Positions 1-6,647 of a stretch of DNA of 10,491 nucleotides are shown here, piece by piece. Source of the DNA: an uncultured Bacteroidota bacterium (GTDB taxonomy: Bacteria > Bacteroidota > Bacteroidia > 2-12-FULL-35-15). Below the pieces are notes generated by a model. It ran no database searches. It had not been told where the DNA came from and saw only the letters and a program-made list of their open reading frames with translations. The DNA lies in NCBI GenBank assembly GCA_903889605.1, contig CAISYK010001175.1, forward strand, positions 1 to 10,491. The letters run 5' to 3'. A program made the translations under genes and the position numbers. The stretch's first letter is position 1. Every line of letters starts with the position of its first letter.

Positions 1-10
1 CAATATCTAA

Positions 11-838
11 ATGTCATTAAATTTAAAAATAACTGGTAAAGAAACTATAGAAAAGATGGTCAAACCATTAGGGAATTCGTATGTAAAAACATTAAAGGAG
101 TTCTTTGAAGAAATAACCAAACTAACTAAATTCACTTTTCGCTTTTTCAAAGAAGCGCTTAAACCGCCTTATGAGTTCAATGAACTTGCAAAACAATCAT
201 ATTTAATAGGCTATAAATCATTAGCGCTTGTTGCTGTCACAGGATTCATTATGGGACTTGTTTTGACTATTCAATCCCGCCCTACACTTGCTCAATTTGG
301 TGCTGAATCCTGGCTGCCGGCAATGGTGGCGGTTTCAATAATACGTGAAATTGGTCCTGTGATTACTGCCTTAATATTTGCCGGGAAAGTAGGGTCAGGT
401 ATCGGGGCTGAATTAGCTTCAATGAAAGTTACTGAACAGATTGATGCAATGGAGGTTTCCGGCATAAATCCTTTTAAATATATCGTCGTTACAAGGATTA
501 TTTCTGCCTCCTTAATGCTGCCGGTACTGGTGGTGCTCGCCGATGCTGTTTCATTGTATGGTGCGTATATTGGAGTTAATTTAAAGGGCGATGTCAGTTT
601 TCATCTATTCTTTTTGCAGGTATTCGAAAAACTTTCTTTCTCTGATATTTTTCCTGCTGTAATAAAAACTTTCTTTTTTGGGTTTGCGGTTGGTTTAATT
701 GGCTGTTACAAAGGTTACAACTCAAACAAAGGGACGGAAGGCGTTGGAGAATCGGCTAATTCAGCTGTCGTCTTTGGTTCTTTAGCAGTTTTTATAATTG
801 ATATGATCGCAGTTCAGATAACCAGCCTGTTTATATAA
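11..838 (+). CDS. mlaE: MlaE-type ABC transporter permease (phospholipid / intermembrane lipid transport)
   Basis: This is the integral inner-membrane permease of an MCE-type lipid transporter, which moves phospholipids between the inner membrane and the periplasmic MCE protein. The 275-residue length is close to the family norm, with an N-terminal extension of about 50 charged residues. The family signature is clear: REIGP at 112-116, then the segment AELASMKVTEQIDAMEV at 133-149, and the C-terminal CYKGY...EGVGESANSAVV block at about 232-254. Hydrophobic segments lie at about 65-90, 100-125, 158-190, 213-232 and 252-275. The start at 11 is the first ATG, but only 10 bases precede it in the window. 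An internal ATG at 56 (residue 16) cannot be excluded. The ATPase gene starts 6 nt after the stop, which supports an operon. The promoter lies outside the window. The family assignment is firm; the exact lipid cargo is inferred. Confidence 0.93.
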   Translation: MSLNLKITGKETIEKMVKPLGNSYVKTLKEFFEEITKLTKFTFRFFKEALKPPYEFNELAKQSYLIGYKSLALVAVTGFIMGLVLTIQSRPTLAQFGAESWLPAMVAVSIIREIGPVITALIFAGKVGSGIGAELASMKVTEQIDAMEVSGINPFKYIVVTRIISASLMLPVLVVLADAVSLYGAYIGVNLKGDVSFHLFFLQVFEKLSFSDIFPAVIKTFFFGFAVGLIGCYKGYNSNKGTEGVGESANSAVVFGSLAVFIIDMIAVQITSLFI

Positions 839-844
839 TTAGAA

Positions 845-1588
845 ATGGGAACAACTATCGTAGAAATAGAACATTTAAAAAAATCGTTCGGCAGCAACAA
901 TGTGCTGGCAGACATTAATTTAAAAATCGAAAAGGGCGAAAACCTTGTTGTTCTCGGTAAATCCGGAAGCGGCAAGTCTGTTCTTATTAAATGTCTGGTT
1001 GGATTAATAGAACCAGATGAGGGAAAGGTTGTTTTACTTGGTAAAGATATCTCCGAATTAAATGATGAGGACTTAAATGTGCTAAGAAAAAAAGTTGGAT
1101 TTCTTTTCCAAAGCGCCGCATTATATGACTCTATGACTGTGAGAGAAAATCTTGAATTTCCTCTCCGTGGTTCAAAATCAAAACCAAAAGCCGAGATAGA
1201 TTCATTAGTTATTGAAGCACTTAAAAATGTGGGCCTTGAGGAGGCAATTGATAAAATGCCTTCTGAACTTTCAGGAGGTATGAGAAAGCGTGTTGGTCTT
1301 GCCGGGACTCTGATATTAAAACCGGACATTATACTTTATGATGAACCAACAACCGGATTAGATCCAATCACATCAAAGGAAATAAGCAGTCTGATTTTAG
1401 AAGTGCAGAAAAAATACAATACATCTTCCATTATTATCACACACGATTTAGAATGTGCAAGGCTGACTGCGAACCGTATAATAATACTTAAAGACGGGAT
1501 ATGTATTGCTGAAGGAAGTTTTAAAGAATTATCAGAATCAAAAGATGAATGGGTAAGCTCATTCTTTAATCAAGAATTTTTAAATTAA
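845..1588 (+). CDS. mlaF: MlaF-type ABC transporter ATP-binding protein
   Basis: This is the cytoplasmic ATPase that pairs with the adjacent MlaE-type permease and powers lipid transport. All ABC motifs are intact in the 247 residues: Walker A GKSGSGKS at 38-45, Q-loop Gln89 (FQSAALYDSMTV), signature LSGGMRKRVGLA at 142-153, Walker B ILYDEP at 163-168, D-loop GLDP at 171-174 and H-loop His200. The variant signature LSGGMRKRV (M where most ABC proteins have Q) and the SAALYDSMTV segment after the Q-loop are typical of the MlaF/Ttg2A group. The protein should therefore be catalytically competent. The ATG lies 6 nt after the mlaE stop, with mlaD 57 nt downstream. No MlaB-like STAS protein, which binds MlaF in Escherichia coli, is encoded in this window. 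Confidence 0.95.
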   Translation: MGTTIVEIEHLKKSFGSNNVLADINLKIEKGENLVVLGKSGSGKSVLIKCLVGLIEPDEGKVVLLGKDISELNDEDLNVLRKKVGFLFQSAALYDSMTVRENLEFPLRGSKSKPKAEIDSLVIEALKNVGLEEAIDKMPSELSGGMRKRVGLAGTLILKPDIILYDEPTTGLDPITSKEISSLILEVQKKYNTSSIIITHDLECARLTANRIIILKDGICIAEGSFKELSESKDEWVSSFFNQEFLN

Positions 1589-1645
1589 TATTCGTCTTAC
1601 CTATCTATTATCTGAAAAAGATTAAGAGAGAAAAAAAGAAGCATC

Positions 1646-2335
1646 ATGAAAAAAGAATCGGGAAATAAAATTAGACTTGGAATATTTGTTTCAATCGGGA
1701 TCACGCTGTTTATTGCGGGCATATATTTTGTAGGTCAAAGACAGCAGCTATTCAACAGCACATTTCGTGTAAGCGGAATATTTAAAGATATAAGCGGACT
1801 TCAGATCGGAAATAACGTGCGGTTTTCAGGCATCAATGTAGGCATCATTGAAGACATACAGCAAATTACGGATACAACTGTAAAAGTTGATATGCTTATT
1901 GATGAGAAAACAAGAAGGTTCATGAAAAAAAATGCTAAAGCAATAATTGGTTCAGATGGACTTATGGGAAATAAAATTGTTGTAATTATTCCGGGAACGT
2001 CAAATAAACCAGTAGTATCTAATAACGATATTATTGAAACCGCTCAAACAGTGAGTATGGACGATATTTTAGTTAAAATAAAAGTGACAAGCGATAATGC
2101 TGCAGATATTACTGATGACCTTTCCGCAATCATTGAGAATATAAGGGAAGGTAAAGGAACAGTTGGTAAATTATTTATGGACAGCACATTCGCGGAAAAC
2201 CTTGATGCGGCACTTATCAATGTTAAGCAAGGCGCTGGGGGGTTTAAGAAAAACATGGATGCTGCAAGTCATAATTTCCTGTTAAGAGGTTTCTTTAAGA
2301 AAAAGGGAAAAGTAGATAAAGAAGCAAAAAAATAA
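1646..2335 (+). CDS. mlaD: MlaD-type MCE-domain protein
   Basis: This is the membrane-anchored periplasmic substrate-binding protein that sits on the MlaE/MlaF complex as an MCE ring. One transmembrane helix is seen at about 10-30, followed by the MCE domain at about 39-117. Its conserved core GIFKDISGLQIGNNVRFSG starts near residue 44, and GLMGNKIVVIIPG closes it at 105-117. Residues 140-205 are predicted helical and contain an EGKGTVGKLFMDS segment common in Bacteroidota and related MlaD proteins. The tail is very basic and has LLRGFFKKK at 212-220, also familiar from this group. At 229 residues it is longer than E. coli MlaD (183) because of this C-terminal region. An A/G-rich stretch precedes the ATG but no clear Shine-Dalgarno is present. 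The gene is probably co-transcribed with mlaEF. Confidence 0.92.
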   Translation: MKKESGNKIRLGIFVSIGITLFIAGIYFVGQRQQLFNSTFRVSGIFKDISGLQIGNNVRFSGINVGIIEDIQQITDTTVKVDMLIDEKTRRFMKKNAKAIIGSDGLMGNKIVVIIPGTSNKPVVSNNDIIETAQTVSMDDILVKIKVTSDNAADITDDLSAIIENIREGKGTVGKLFMDSTFAENLDAALINVKQGAGGFKKNMDAASHNFLLRGFFKKKGKVDKEAKK

Positions 2336-2401
2336 AATAAGTAGAAGAAGACCTTAGGTTTCTGCATTTTGAAATAAAAGGGACTAATCCGGCGGAAATA
2401 G

Positions 2402-4237
2402 ATGATTCAGAAATACATAGCAGTGACGCTGATTATTATGTTCTGGCTGAACCAGATCACATTCGCGCAGCATCCTGTGGTTAAAAAAGATTCTGCCGAT
2501 GTGTATAGAAAAATTGAAGAGTTCTCAAAAAAAAAAAGAATCACAAAATTCGTATACGATCTGTTTTTTATACCGGTCTCTCCCGTTATTCCTGCTCAGA
2601 AAAAGAAGAAATTAAAAAAACAGCCTAAAATAATAGTGCCGAATTATGAAGGGAAAATTATTAGGAGTATTAATATTACTACGCTGGATCCTTTCGGAAC
2701 AACAATAAACGGAGGTAATGCTGCATTAAAAAATATTTTGTACAAGGCCGGCAACAGCCTCCATATCCGAACTCAGCATATTACCATCAGAGATCTTTTG
2801 CTTATTCATAAAAACAAACCATTCGATTCGCTGCTTGCAAAAGAATCAGAACGTTTAATACGTGCACAAATATACGTGCATGAAGTTTCTGTTATTGTTC
2901 AATCAACAAGTATTAAGTCGGATTCTGTTGATATATATATCCGGGTAATGGACACCTGGAGTGTTGTGCCTAACGGGGCCGTTAGCGGAACTAATTTTTC
3001 TATTTACCTCGAAGAAAAAAATTTTTTAGGTTTGGGTCATGACTTTCAAAATAATTTTTCATCGAATAATTTTAAAGGAAAAAATACTTATAAAACAAAT
3101 TACTTAATTCCAAATATCCGCAATACATATATCAGCGCTGCATTTCATTATGAGAGGGATGAGAAAAACAATTTCAGCAATAGTTTAAGCGTTGACCGTC
3201 CCTTCTTTTCGCCGTTCGCAAAGTGGGCCGCCGGGATATATGCAGGTCATCAATTCCGGAACGAACTAATAAAAATTGCAGATTCGGTTTACCTTCCCCA
3301 AAAAATTAAATTAAATACCCAGGATTGCTGGGCAGGTTATGCGCTCCAGATATTTAAAGGGAATACCGAAAATGCAAGGACAACTAATCTGACCGCTGCA
3401 GGCCGATTTGCACGCACCCATTATATTGAAAAACTTGATGCTGTTTATGATACATTAAATATATATGCCGATGAAGATTTATATTTAGCAATGATCGGGA
3501 TAGCAACACGGAAATATGTTCAGGATAAATACATTTTTAAATACGGTATAACTGAGGATGTTCCTGTAGGGATGGTATATTCATTAACCTGTGGATACAG
3601 AGTGAAAAATAATTCAGGTCAGATTTACCTCGGCGGGCGGGCCTCTTTCGGAAACTTTAACAAGTTTGGATACCTAAGCACATTTTGTGAGTACGGCACA
3701 TTCCTTCGTCCTGGCCATACAGAGCAGGGGGTAATTTCAGCAGGGATAAATTATTTCACTGAACTGCTTGAAATAGGAGGTGTGAAAATCAGGCAATTTA
3801 TAAAACCCCAATACACCATTGGAATATATCGACTTCCGAATGAGAATTTAAATATTAATAATGGCAATGGTATTCAGGGATTTAACAGCTCAAAATTAAC
3901 CGGAACTCAAAAATTAATTCTTACTCTGCAAACCCAGTTTTACTTGCCGTGGCGATTGCTTGGATTTAGATTTGGACCTTATTTTGTTTACTCTTTCGGC
4001 ATGCTAGGGAATGATGTATCAGGTTTTAAAAAAAGCCGGGTTTATTCGCAAGCCGGGTTAGGGTTATTGGTTAATAATGAATTTTTAGTACTTAACACGT
4101 TTCAGGTATCTATTGCCTTTTATCCGTCAATACCCGGCATTGGTAATAATATTTTAAAAATGAATCCCGACAAGTCAACTGATTTTGGATTTCGTGATTT
4201 TGATATTGGGAAACCGGCAGAAGTATCGTATCAGTGA
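2402..4237 (+). CDS. BamA/D15-superfamily-like outer-membrane beta-barrel protein
   Basis: This is an exported outer-membrane protein of 611 residues whose role is not known. A signal peptide is seen at 1-22 (hydrophobic core, then TFA before Q23). A basic linker with lysine runs follows at 43-76. A single POTRA-like region spans about 84-188: it starts with GKIIRSINI, has FDSLLAKESERLIRAQ at 141-156 and ends with the strand VDIYIRVMD at 176-184. From about 195 onward, alternating strands such as NTYISAAFHYERD suggest a transmembrane barrel. IQGF at 491-494, followed by SKLTGTQKLILTLQTQFYLP, is positioned like the (V/I)RGF motif of BamA-type barrels, but with Gln instead of Arg. The protein does not end in an aromatic residue. 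The last good strand is near 566-574, leaving a hydrophilic tail of about 35 residues. It starts 66 nt after mlaD with no convincing promoter, which suggests a link to lipid transport (inference). Confidence 0.75.
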   Translation: MIQKYIAVTLIIMFWLNQITFAQHPVVKKDSADVYRKIEEFSKKKRITKFVYDLFFIPVSPVIPAQKKKKLKKQPKIIVPNYEGKIIRSINITTLDPFGTTINGGNAALKNILYKAGNSLHIRTQHITIRDLLLIHKNKPFDSLLAKESERLIRAQIYVHEVSVIVQSTSIKSDSVDIYIRVMDTWSVVPNGAVSGTNFSIYLEEKNFLGLGHDFQNNFSSNNFKGKNTYKTNYLIPNIRNTYISAAFHYERDEKNNFSNSLSVDRPFFSPFAKWAAGIYAGHQFRNELIKIADSVYLPQKIKLNTQDCWAGYALQIFKGNTENARTTNLTAAGRFARTHYIEKLDAVYDTLNIYADEDLYLAMIGIATRKYVQDKYIFKYGITEDVPVGMVYSLTCGYRVKNNSGQIYLGGRASFGNFNKFGYLSTFCEYGTFLRPGHTEQGVISAGINYFTELLEIGGVKIRQFIKPQYTIGIYRLPNENLNINNGNGIQGFNSSKLTGTQKLILTLQTQFYLPWRLLGFRFGPYFVYSFGMLGNDVSGFKKSRVYSQAGLGLLVNNEFLVLNTFQVSIAFYPSIPGIGNNILKMNPDKSTDFGFRDFDIGKPAEVSYQ

Positions 4238-4384
4238 AGTTTTCTTATTCAAAAAAGCCATAAAATGAATTTGATATGGATGAACCATTTGCTATAAGAT
4301 TTTTTATAGTGATTTCTTGTGATGACACTTTCCGTGGTAGGCATGAAGCATGAGGGGCGCTTTAAAGATGAGTTAAACAAATTT

Positions 4385-4399
4385 GAATTCTGTGAATTC
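4385..4399. repeat. short inverted repeat GAATTC-TGT-GAATTC
   Basis: Two copies of the self-complementary hexamer GAATTC are separated by TGT. The sequence is therefore both a direct and an inverted repeat and could form a 6-bp stem with a 3-base loop. It lies inside the doubtful 28-codon frame. It has no T-run and is not a convincing terminator. Confidence 0.4.
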
Positions 4400-4407
4400 C
4401 TGAACTA

Positions 4408-4426
4408 GGTTGACAAAAAATCAACC
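4408..4426. repeat. stem-loop GGTTGA / TCAACC
   Basis: A perfect 6-bp inverted repeat (GGTTGA at 4408-4413, TCAACC at 4421-4426) encloses a 7-base A-rich loop. It lies between the two small frames in the convergent intergenic region. On the + strand it is followed by AAAA rather than T. On the - strand it would be followed by TAGTTC, so it is at best a weak terminator. Confidence 0.4.
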
Positions 4427-4526
4427 AAAATGAACAAGTACACTCCTAAAAAAAAGAACCATGCCGAAAAAAAGAGACGGATTAAGGCATCTTCTGGAAT
4501 CAAAAGAAATGTAATTAGTGAGATAA

Positions 4527-4543
4527 CTAATGGTACTCATTAG
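4527..4543. terminator. weak stem-loop CTAATG / CATTAG, possible bidirectional 3' end
   Basis: A perfect 6-bp inverted repeat (4527-4532 with 4538-4543) has a 5-base loop. It lies 17 nt beyond the stop codon of the - strand SBBP gene. The + strand continues with CATAATTTTCTT, a loose T-rich run. Its position between convergent genes fits a transcription end, but the stem is short and AT-rich, so terminator function is speculative. Confidence 0.25.
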
Positions 4544-4559
4544 CATAATTTTCTTAGTT

Positions 4560-6230
4560 CTACTCAATAATTATTTTCTGAAAATGTATTTTTTCATTCA
4601 AATTTAGTCGGACAAAATAAACACCCTTTGCTTCAGTCGAAAGATCAATGGTATTTTTAAAATGAGTATTTGAATAGATTTTTTCTCCAATCATATTATA
4701 GATTTCAAATTCTGCATTTGCTGATTCAGCATTGATAGAAAATATTCCATTAGATGATGGATTAGGAAATATATTAAATGTCGTTCCGGGCGAAGGTGAG
4801 ACATCCTGCATACCCGTGGTTACACCCAATTTAGCATAAAACACATCATCACCACAGCCTTTAATAATAGTGTTGGTCCCAAAGCTGACCGAACCGCTAT
4901 TGAACATTCCCCCAAGGTAAATAGTGTTAGAGTTAGAAGAACTTGCTATTCCATTTCCAATTTCATCTGCAGAGTTTCCTACTTCCAATGACCAAATAGA
5001 ATTGCCGGTGTTATTAAAACCTGCAACGAAAAGATCTTTGGTGCCAGCTGAATAATTGGTAAGCGTGCCTGTCCCGAAAGTAATGCTTGTGCTGATGAAT
5101 GAGCCGGAGATGTAGGCATTGCCCGCCGCATCTGTACATACGCATTTAGCTTCATCAGCATCTATACCGCCGGCTCTTTTTGACCAATTAGCTGTTCCGG
5201 CTGATGAATAAGCCGCAAGAAAAATATCGTTAGTTCCAGAGCTTGCGTTGGTCAATGCTGCCGTACTTCCAAATGTTATGGCTGGACTGCTGAAATTACC
5301 CGTGAGGTAAACGTTAGTTCCGGATACCCCTAATCCATTTCCCGTTTCATCATAAATTCCACCTGCACTCGCAGACCACAATGAAACTCCTAAAGGATCA
5401 TATTTAGTGATGAACAGATCGTTTGTGCCTGAACCTGCATTTGTAAGCGCTCCTGTTCCGAAATTAATGGATGAGCTTACAAAATTTCCTGTAACATAAA
5501 TATTTCCTGATGCATCAGCAGCGCAGGCATTACCTGCATCGTTATTATTACCGCCAATTGTTTTTGACCAAAGAGCAGTTCCGCTTGAATCGTATTTAAC
5601 AAGAAAAATATCGTTGGTTGCAGAACCCGCATTGGTTAGAACTCCGGTTCCGAAATTAATTGTCGGACTGCTGTACCATCCGGTGACAAAAATATTTGAG
5701 TTGGCATCCGTACTTACACTATAACCACGATCGTTGATGCTTCCTCCCGCACTTTTTGCCCAGATTAGATTTCCGGAAGGATTGAATTTAGCAATGAAAA
5801 GATCGCTGCTTGTTGTTCCTGCATTGGTCAAAACGGTTGAGCCGAAAGTGATGGTCGGACTTGTAAACCATCCGGTTAGAATAACGTTTCCTGAAGTATC
5901 TACTGCAACACTGTTTCCTTGGTCACCATCAGCACCTCCGAAGGTTTTTGCCCAAAGCACAGTTCCTGATGGATCTAATTTAACGAGGAAAATATCTGAG
6001 GTTCCCGAAAAACTATTGAGCAGTGAAAATGTACCAAAGTTTATGAAAGCGGAGGTATATGAACCGGTGATGTACGCGTTTCCGCCCGCATCAACCGCTA
6101 CTGAAGCTGCCGATTCATAACCGTGATCGCCTGCATGATAAGCCCATTCCCAGGTTTGCGTTTGCGCGAAAATGGCAGTAGAACCTAATGAAAGGAAAAG
6201 AGCCAGAAACTTAAAATAGTGATTCTTCAT
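4560..6230 (-). CDS. secreted SBBP seven-repeat beta-propeller protein with T9SS type A sorting domain
   Basis: This 556-residue protein is probably secreted through the outer membrane by the type IX system and anchored or released at the cell surface. A signal peptide occupies about 1-22 (IFA before Q23). Seven SBBP-type repeats of about 64 residues fill residues 26-473. A typical unit runs from LWAK..GG through D..GN.Y.TG.F.S..I.FG to LTN.....D.F..KYD..G. Seven units match a complete seven-bladed beta-propeller. The C-terminal 83 residues (474-556) hold a T9SS type A domain: FNIFPNPSSNG at 486-496, FEIYNMIGEKIYS at 509-521, GVYFVRL at 547-552 region, and a lysine-containing end, FQKIIIE. 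The ligand is unknown; SBBP proteins are mostly uncharacterised and I see no enzymatic motif. The start ATG lies 34 nt after the stop of the small lipoprotein gene, so the three genes 7451-4560 may form one operon. Confidence 0.9.
   Translation of the reverse strand: MKNHYFKFLALFLSLGSTAIFAQTQTWEWAYHAGDHGYESAASVAVDAGGNAYITGSYTSAFINFGTFSLLNSFSGTSDIFLVKLDPSGTVLWAKTFGGADGDQGNSVAVDTSGNVILTGWFTSPTITFGSTVLTNAGTTSSDLFIAKFNPSGNLIWAKSAGGSINDRGYSVSTDANSNIFVTGWYSSPTINFGTGVLTNAGSATNDIFLVKYDSSGTALWSKTIGGNNNDAGNACAADASGNIYVTGNFVSSSINFGTGALTNAGSGTNDLFITKYDPLGVSLWSASAGGIYDETGNGLGVSGTNVYLTGNFSSPAITFGSTAALTNASSGTNDIFLAAYSSAGTANWSKRAGGIDADEAKCVCTDAAGNAYISGSFISTSITFGTGTLTNYSAGTKDLFVAGFNNTGNSIWSLEVGNSADEIGNGIASSSNSNTIYLGGMFNSGSVSFGTNTIIKGCGDDVFYAKLGVTTGMQDVSPSPGTTFNIFPNPSSNGIFSINAESANAEFEIYNMIGEKIYSNTHFKNTIDLSTEAKGVYFVRLNLNEKIHFQKIIIE
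4812..6155 (-). repeat. seven tandem SBBP coding repeats, period about 192 nt
   Basis: The encoded units are residues 26-90, 91-154, 155-218, 219-282, 283-346, 347-410 and 411-473, with lengths 65, 64, 64, 64, 64, 64 and 63. The middle units are the most alike, sharing LTNAGS.TND.F with their neighbours. The first and last are the most diverged, as usual for tandem arrays that grew internally. Units 4, 6 and 7 contain cysteines (one, two and one). The DNA copies are diverged, so this is not a very recent duplication. Confidence 0.85.
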
Positions 6231-6241
6231 TTGTTTTTTTA

Positions 6242-6260
6242 TTGTGTTGTTAAAGGTACA
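6242..6260 (-). promoter_or_regulatory. possible -7 element TACCTTTA before the SBBP gene
   Basis: On the - strand the 34-nt gap before the SBBP gene contains TACCTTTA (about 6252-6259), one base from the Bacteroidota -7 consensus TAnnTTTG. I found no TTTG at 19-21 nt upstream, so the match is incomplete. If real, it would allow separate expression of the propeller gene from the two lipoprotein genes ahead of it. Confidence 0.2.
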
Positions 6261-6264
6261 AAAT

Positions 6265-6645
6265 TTATTGAAGTTCTATATTCACAGTGAGTTTATCCTT
6301 ATTATTCTTTACGGTTACACTATATCCTCCAGTTGCATATTTAAATCCGTGAATATCGGTGAATTCGGCAGAGATGAAGTAATCTCCTTTTCTTAATCCG
6401 TCAAAGTGATAGTTCCCGTCTGAATCGGCAGCTACTGATTGATCATAAGCTGAATTGTAGGTGGTTGTTCCATATTCAATGTGTACCGTTGCGGCATTTG
6501 CTGTTTCAAAAGCACCTGCTGCTCCATTCTTATAAGTGACAGTTCCAGTAATTGTTTTTTTGCCTCCAATGCCTGCTTCCTTTTTACAGGCAGGAAATAA
6601 CAGCACAAGAAAGATAAAGGCATTGAAAATATTTTTCAGCTTCAT
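6265..6645 (-). CDS. small lipoprotein with CnaB / carboxypeptidase-regulatory-like domain
   Basis: This 126-residue protein is predicted to be lipidated and held in the membrane. Residues 1-19 form a type II signal with lipobox FPAC, which makes Cys20 the lipid-modified residue, followed by KKE. The mature part (about 31-126) looks like one beta-sandwich of the carboxypeptidase-regulatory / CnaB kind: TITGTVTYKNG at 31-41, then DSDGNYHFDGLRKGDYFISAEF at about 78-99, and a closing strand DKLTVNIEL. Such domains are structural or binding modules. I see no catalytic residues and no sign that it forms an isopeptide bond. The ATG at 6645 lies 2 nt after the stop of the YceI-like gene, giving strong evidence of co-transcription and probably coupled translation. 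Confidence 0.82.
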   Translation of the reverse strand: MKLKNIFNAFIFLVLLFPACKKEAGIGGKKTITGTVTYKNGAAGAFETANAATVHIEYGTTTYNSAYDQSVAADSDGNYHFDGLRKGDYFISAEFTDIHGFKYATGGYSVTVKNNKDKLTVNIELQ

Positions 6646-6647
6646 GA

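Larger units (their letters stand above)
4238..4559. other. convergent intergenic region with three short dyads and two doubtful small ORFs
   Basis: This 322-bp stretch lies between two genes that end toward each other. On the + strand, a 28-codon frame (4322-4408) reads MTLSVVGMKHEGRFKD and onward. A 37-codon frame (4430-4543) encodes a very basic peptide starting MNKYTPKKKNHAEKKRR, with 11 Lys/Arg against 2 Glu. Both are too short to call as genes. The second contains A-runs of eight and seven bases, which would allow slippage, and an ATG in another frame at 4461 gives 17 codons. Three perfect inverted repeats are present (listed separately). I recognise no family. It may be remnants of a mobile element, or just a 3' region. 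Confidence 0.3.

Noticed and set aside
814..1329. 171-codon open frame on the - strand
   Set aside because: It lies antisense to mlaF, whose ABC motifs are intact. Its translation is rich in Ser, Phe and Pro with no recognisable domain, as expected for a shadow frame.
2044..2256. 70-codon - strand frame opposite mlaD
   Set aside because: It is fully inside a clear MCE gene and has no signal, promoter or domain of its own.
2336..2401. TAGGTTTC before the barrel gene as a separate promoter
   Set aside because: It matches the -7 pattern except for the last base, but there is no TTG element at a suitable distance upstream.
5734..6120. 128-codon open frame on the + strand
   Set aside because: It is antisense to the SBBP repeats. 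Its own repetitive look is the mirror of the repeated - strand code.
4812..6155. Regular repeats considered as a CRISPR or satellite array
   Set aside because: The 192-nt period is coding, in frame and diverged, and each unit translates to an SBBP repeat.
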